A stretch of DNA of 41,571 bases. Source: CAZIKB01 sp964539665 (GTDB lineage Bacteria > Zhuqueibacterota > Zhuqueibacteria > Oceanimicrobiales > Oceanimicrobiaceae). Location: the NCBI GenBank assembly GCA_964539665.1, contig CAZIKB010000056.1, positions 1 to 41,571 on the forward strand, in the 5' to 3' direction. The notes below the pieces were generated by a model. The model was not told where the DNA came from. It worked only from the letters and a program-made list of their open reading frames with translations, and did not search any database. This document shows, piece by piece, positions 40,923 through 41,571 of the stretch (position 1 is its first letter; every line of letters begins with the position of its first letter). The position numbers were made by a program, and so were the translations under genes.

Positions 40923-41571
40923 TCAACTGAACAACACCTCAATATCATTAACGGTCAAATGTTTGAACAAACCTGAGTCCGTGCTAATAATGTTAGCAAC
41001 CAGTTCTCTTTTCCGCTCTTGAAGTTGCACTATTTTTTCTTCCACTGTGCCTTTGGAAATCATTCTATACACGAAAACGTGTTTATCCTGGCCGATACGG
41101 TGAGTGCGATCGGTAGCCTGCATTTCCACGGCCGGATTCCACCAGGGGTCGTAGTGAATGACGTAATCGGCGGCTGTGAGATTCAAACCGGTCCCTCCTG
41201 CACGCAGGCTTATTAGAAATATTTTACATGCCGCATCATTCTGGAATCTTTCGACACAGCTCTTTCTGTCACGGGTTTTTCCGTCCAGATATTCGTAATC
41301 AATGCTCGCTGAGTCGAGATAGTTACGCATGATAGTCAGCATTTTCACAAATTGTGAGAAGACCAGTACCTTGTGACCTTCGGCAATTAGTTCATCAAAA
41401 TATTCTATGAGGGTATCGTATTTTCCAACATTATGTCCAAAATTCTTTTCAACTAAAGAAGGATGACAGGCGATTTGTCTGAGTTTCGTTAATCCTTCCA
41501 GAACATTCATACGGGACTTATCCATACCCAAATCAGCAATCTGTTTGAGTAGCGCCGCCCGATAATAATCC
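40923..41571 (-). CDS. SNF2-family helicase, C-terminal part (5' end outside window)
   Basis: The frame is open to the right edge: before residue DKSRMNVLEG it reads RAALLKQIADLG, so an internal start at 41531 (TTG) is not the true one. The visible ~215 residues are the C-terminal RecA-like helicase lobe: LEGLTKLRQIACHP, LVFSQFVKMLTIM, the motif V region LRAGGTGLNLTAADYVIHYD and motif VI ATDRTHRIGQ, then FVYRMISKGTVEEKI. SNF2 proteins are ATP-driven DNA translocases; in bacteria (RapA-like and others) they remodel nucleoprotein complexes. The N-terminal domain that would define the subtype lies outside. No partner gene is visible. Confidence 0.93.
   Translation of the reverse strand, partial: DYYRAALLKQIADLGMDKSRMNVLEGLTKLRQIACHPSLVEKNFGHNVGKYDTLIEYFDELIAEGHKVLVFSQFVKMLTIMRNYLDSASIDYEYLDGKTRDRKSCVERFQNDAACKIFLISLRAGGTGLNLTAADYVIHYDPWWNPAVEMQATDRTHRIGQDKHVFVYRMISKGTVEEKIVQLQERKRELVANIISTDSGLFKHLTVNDIEVLFS

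Noticed and set aside
41531..41571. Treating the helicase as starting at the TTG at 41531
   Set aside because: The same frame continues with family-like sequence (RAALLKQIADLG) to the window edge, so the gene is simply cut off.

Overview
The window looks like a chromosomal segment of a free-living, protein-degrading Gram-negative bacterium of the FCB superphylum, most plausibly Calditrichota/KSB1-like. The evidence is a YPNPFNP-type C-terminal secretion (T9SS) sorting domain at the left edge, TonB receptor plus DUF4249 lipoprotein, several lipoproteins with clear lipoboxes, LytS/LytTR signalling, many secreted peptidases, and clear AGGAGG-type ribosome binding sites (unlike typical Bacteroidetes). 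The phylum assignment is inference from gene style, not from a marker gene.

Layout. 1-253: tail of a secreted T9SS cargo protein. 254-1379: AT-rich, nearly empty. 1380-5176: AT-rich accessory block with three small membrane proteins (two of them paralogues), a terminator, and an orphan 910-residue protein. 5476-11996: envelope block. It holds a broken DUF2911 gene that runs into the end of an opposing RGG-rich lipoprotein gene, two Spy/LTXXQ-like periplasmic proteins, a DUF4249 lipoprotein, and a TonB-dependent receptor interrupted by one in-frame amber codon. 12425-14074: a leucine-rich-repeat gene remnant, then a GAF-SpoIIE phosphatase. 14290-15973: a translationally coupled ECF sigma / membrane anti-sigma / Spy-like operon. 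16389-17615: M19 dipeptidase. 17616-19011: 1.4 kb without an intact gene, containing a tandem family of hairpin repeats and a decayed reading frame. 19012-21121: YceI-like protein and an M24 peptidase, convergent around a strong hairpin. 21478-24274: small membrane protein, LiaF-like membrane protein, LytS-type kinase and LytTR regulator in one operon.

24368-37316 is a histidine-utilisation region. A MarR-GNAT fusion gene is divergent from hutH. On the opposite strand lie hutU, hutI, a bifunctional formiminotransferase-cyclodeaminase (ftcD-type), an S9 prolyl-oligopeptidase-like enzyme and an M14 carboxypeptidase-like enzyme. Together they can be read as a route from peptides to free histidine, urocanate, imidazolonepropionate, formiminoglutamate and finally glutamate plus a folate one-carbon unit. 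37831-40686 is a large two-domain M16 protease with a good terminator, and the window ends inside an SNF2-family helicase gene.

Most unusual observations: (i) a tandem array of hairpins with a GGGAGA-containing loop at 18013-18600, with pairing-preserving changes; (ii) histidine ammonia-lyase with Ala-Cys-Gly in place of the Ala-Ser-Gly that forms the MIO cofactor; (iii) a C2H2 zinc-finger-like insertion inside the formiminotransferase domain; (iv) the orphan 910-residue protein of the AT-rich block; (v) candidate operator half-sites between the MarR-GNAT gene and hutH; (vi) gene-decay or assembly-junction marks in the envelope block.
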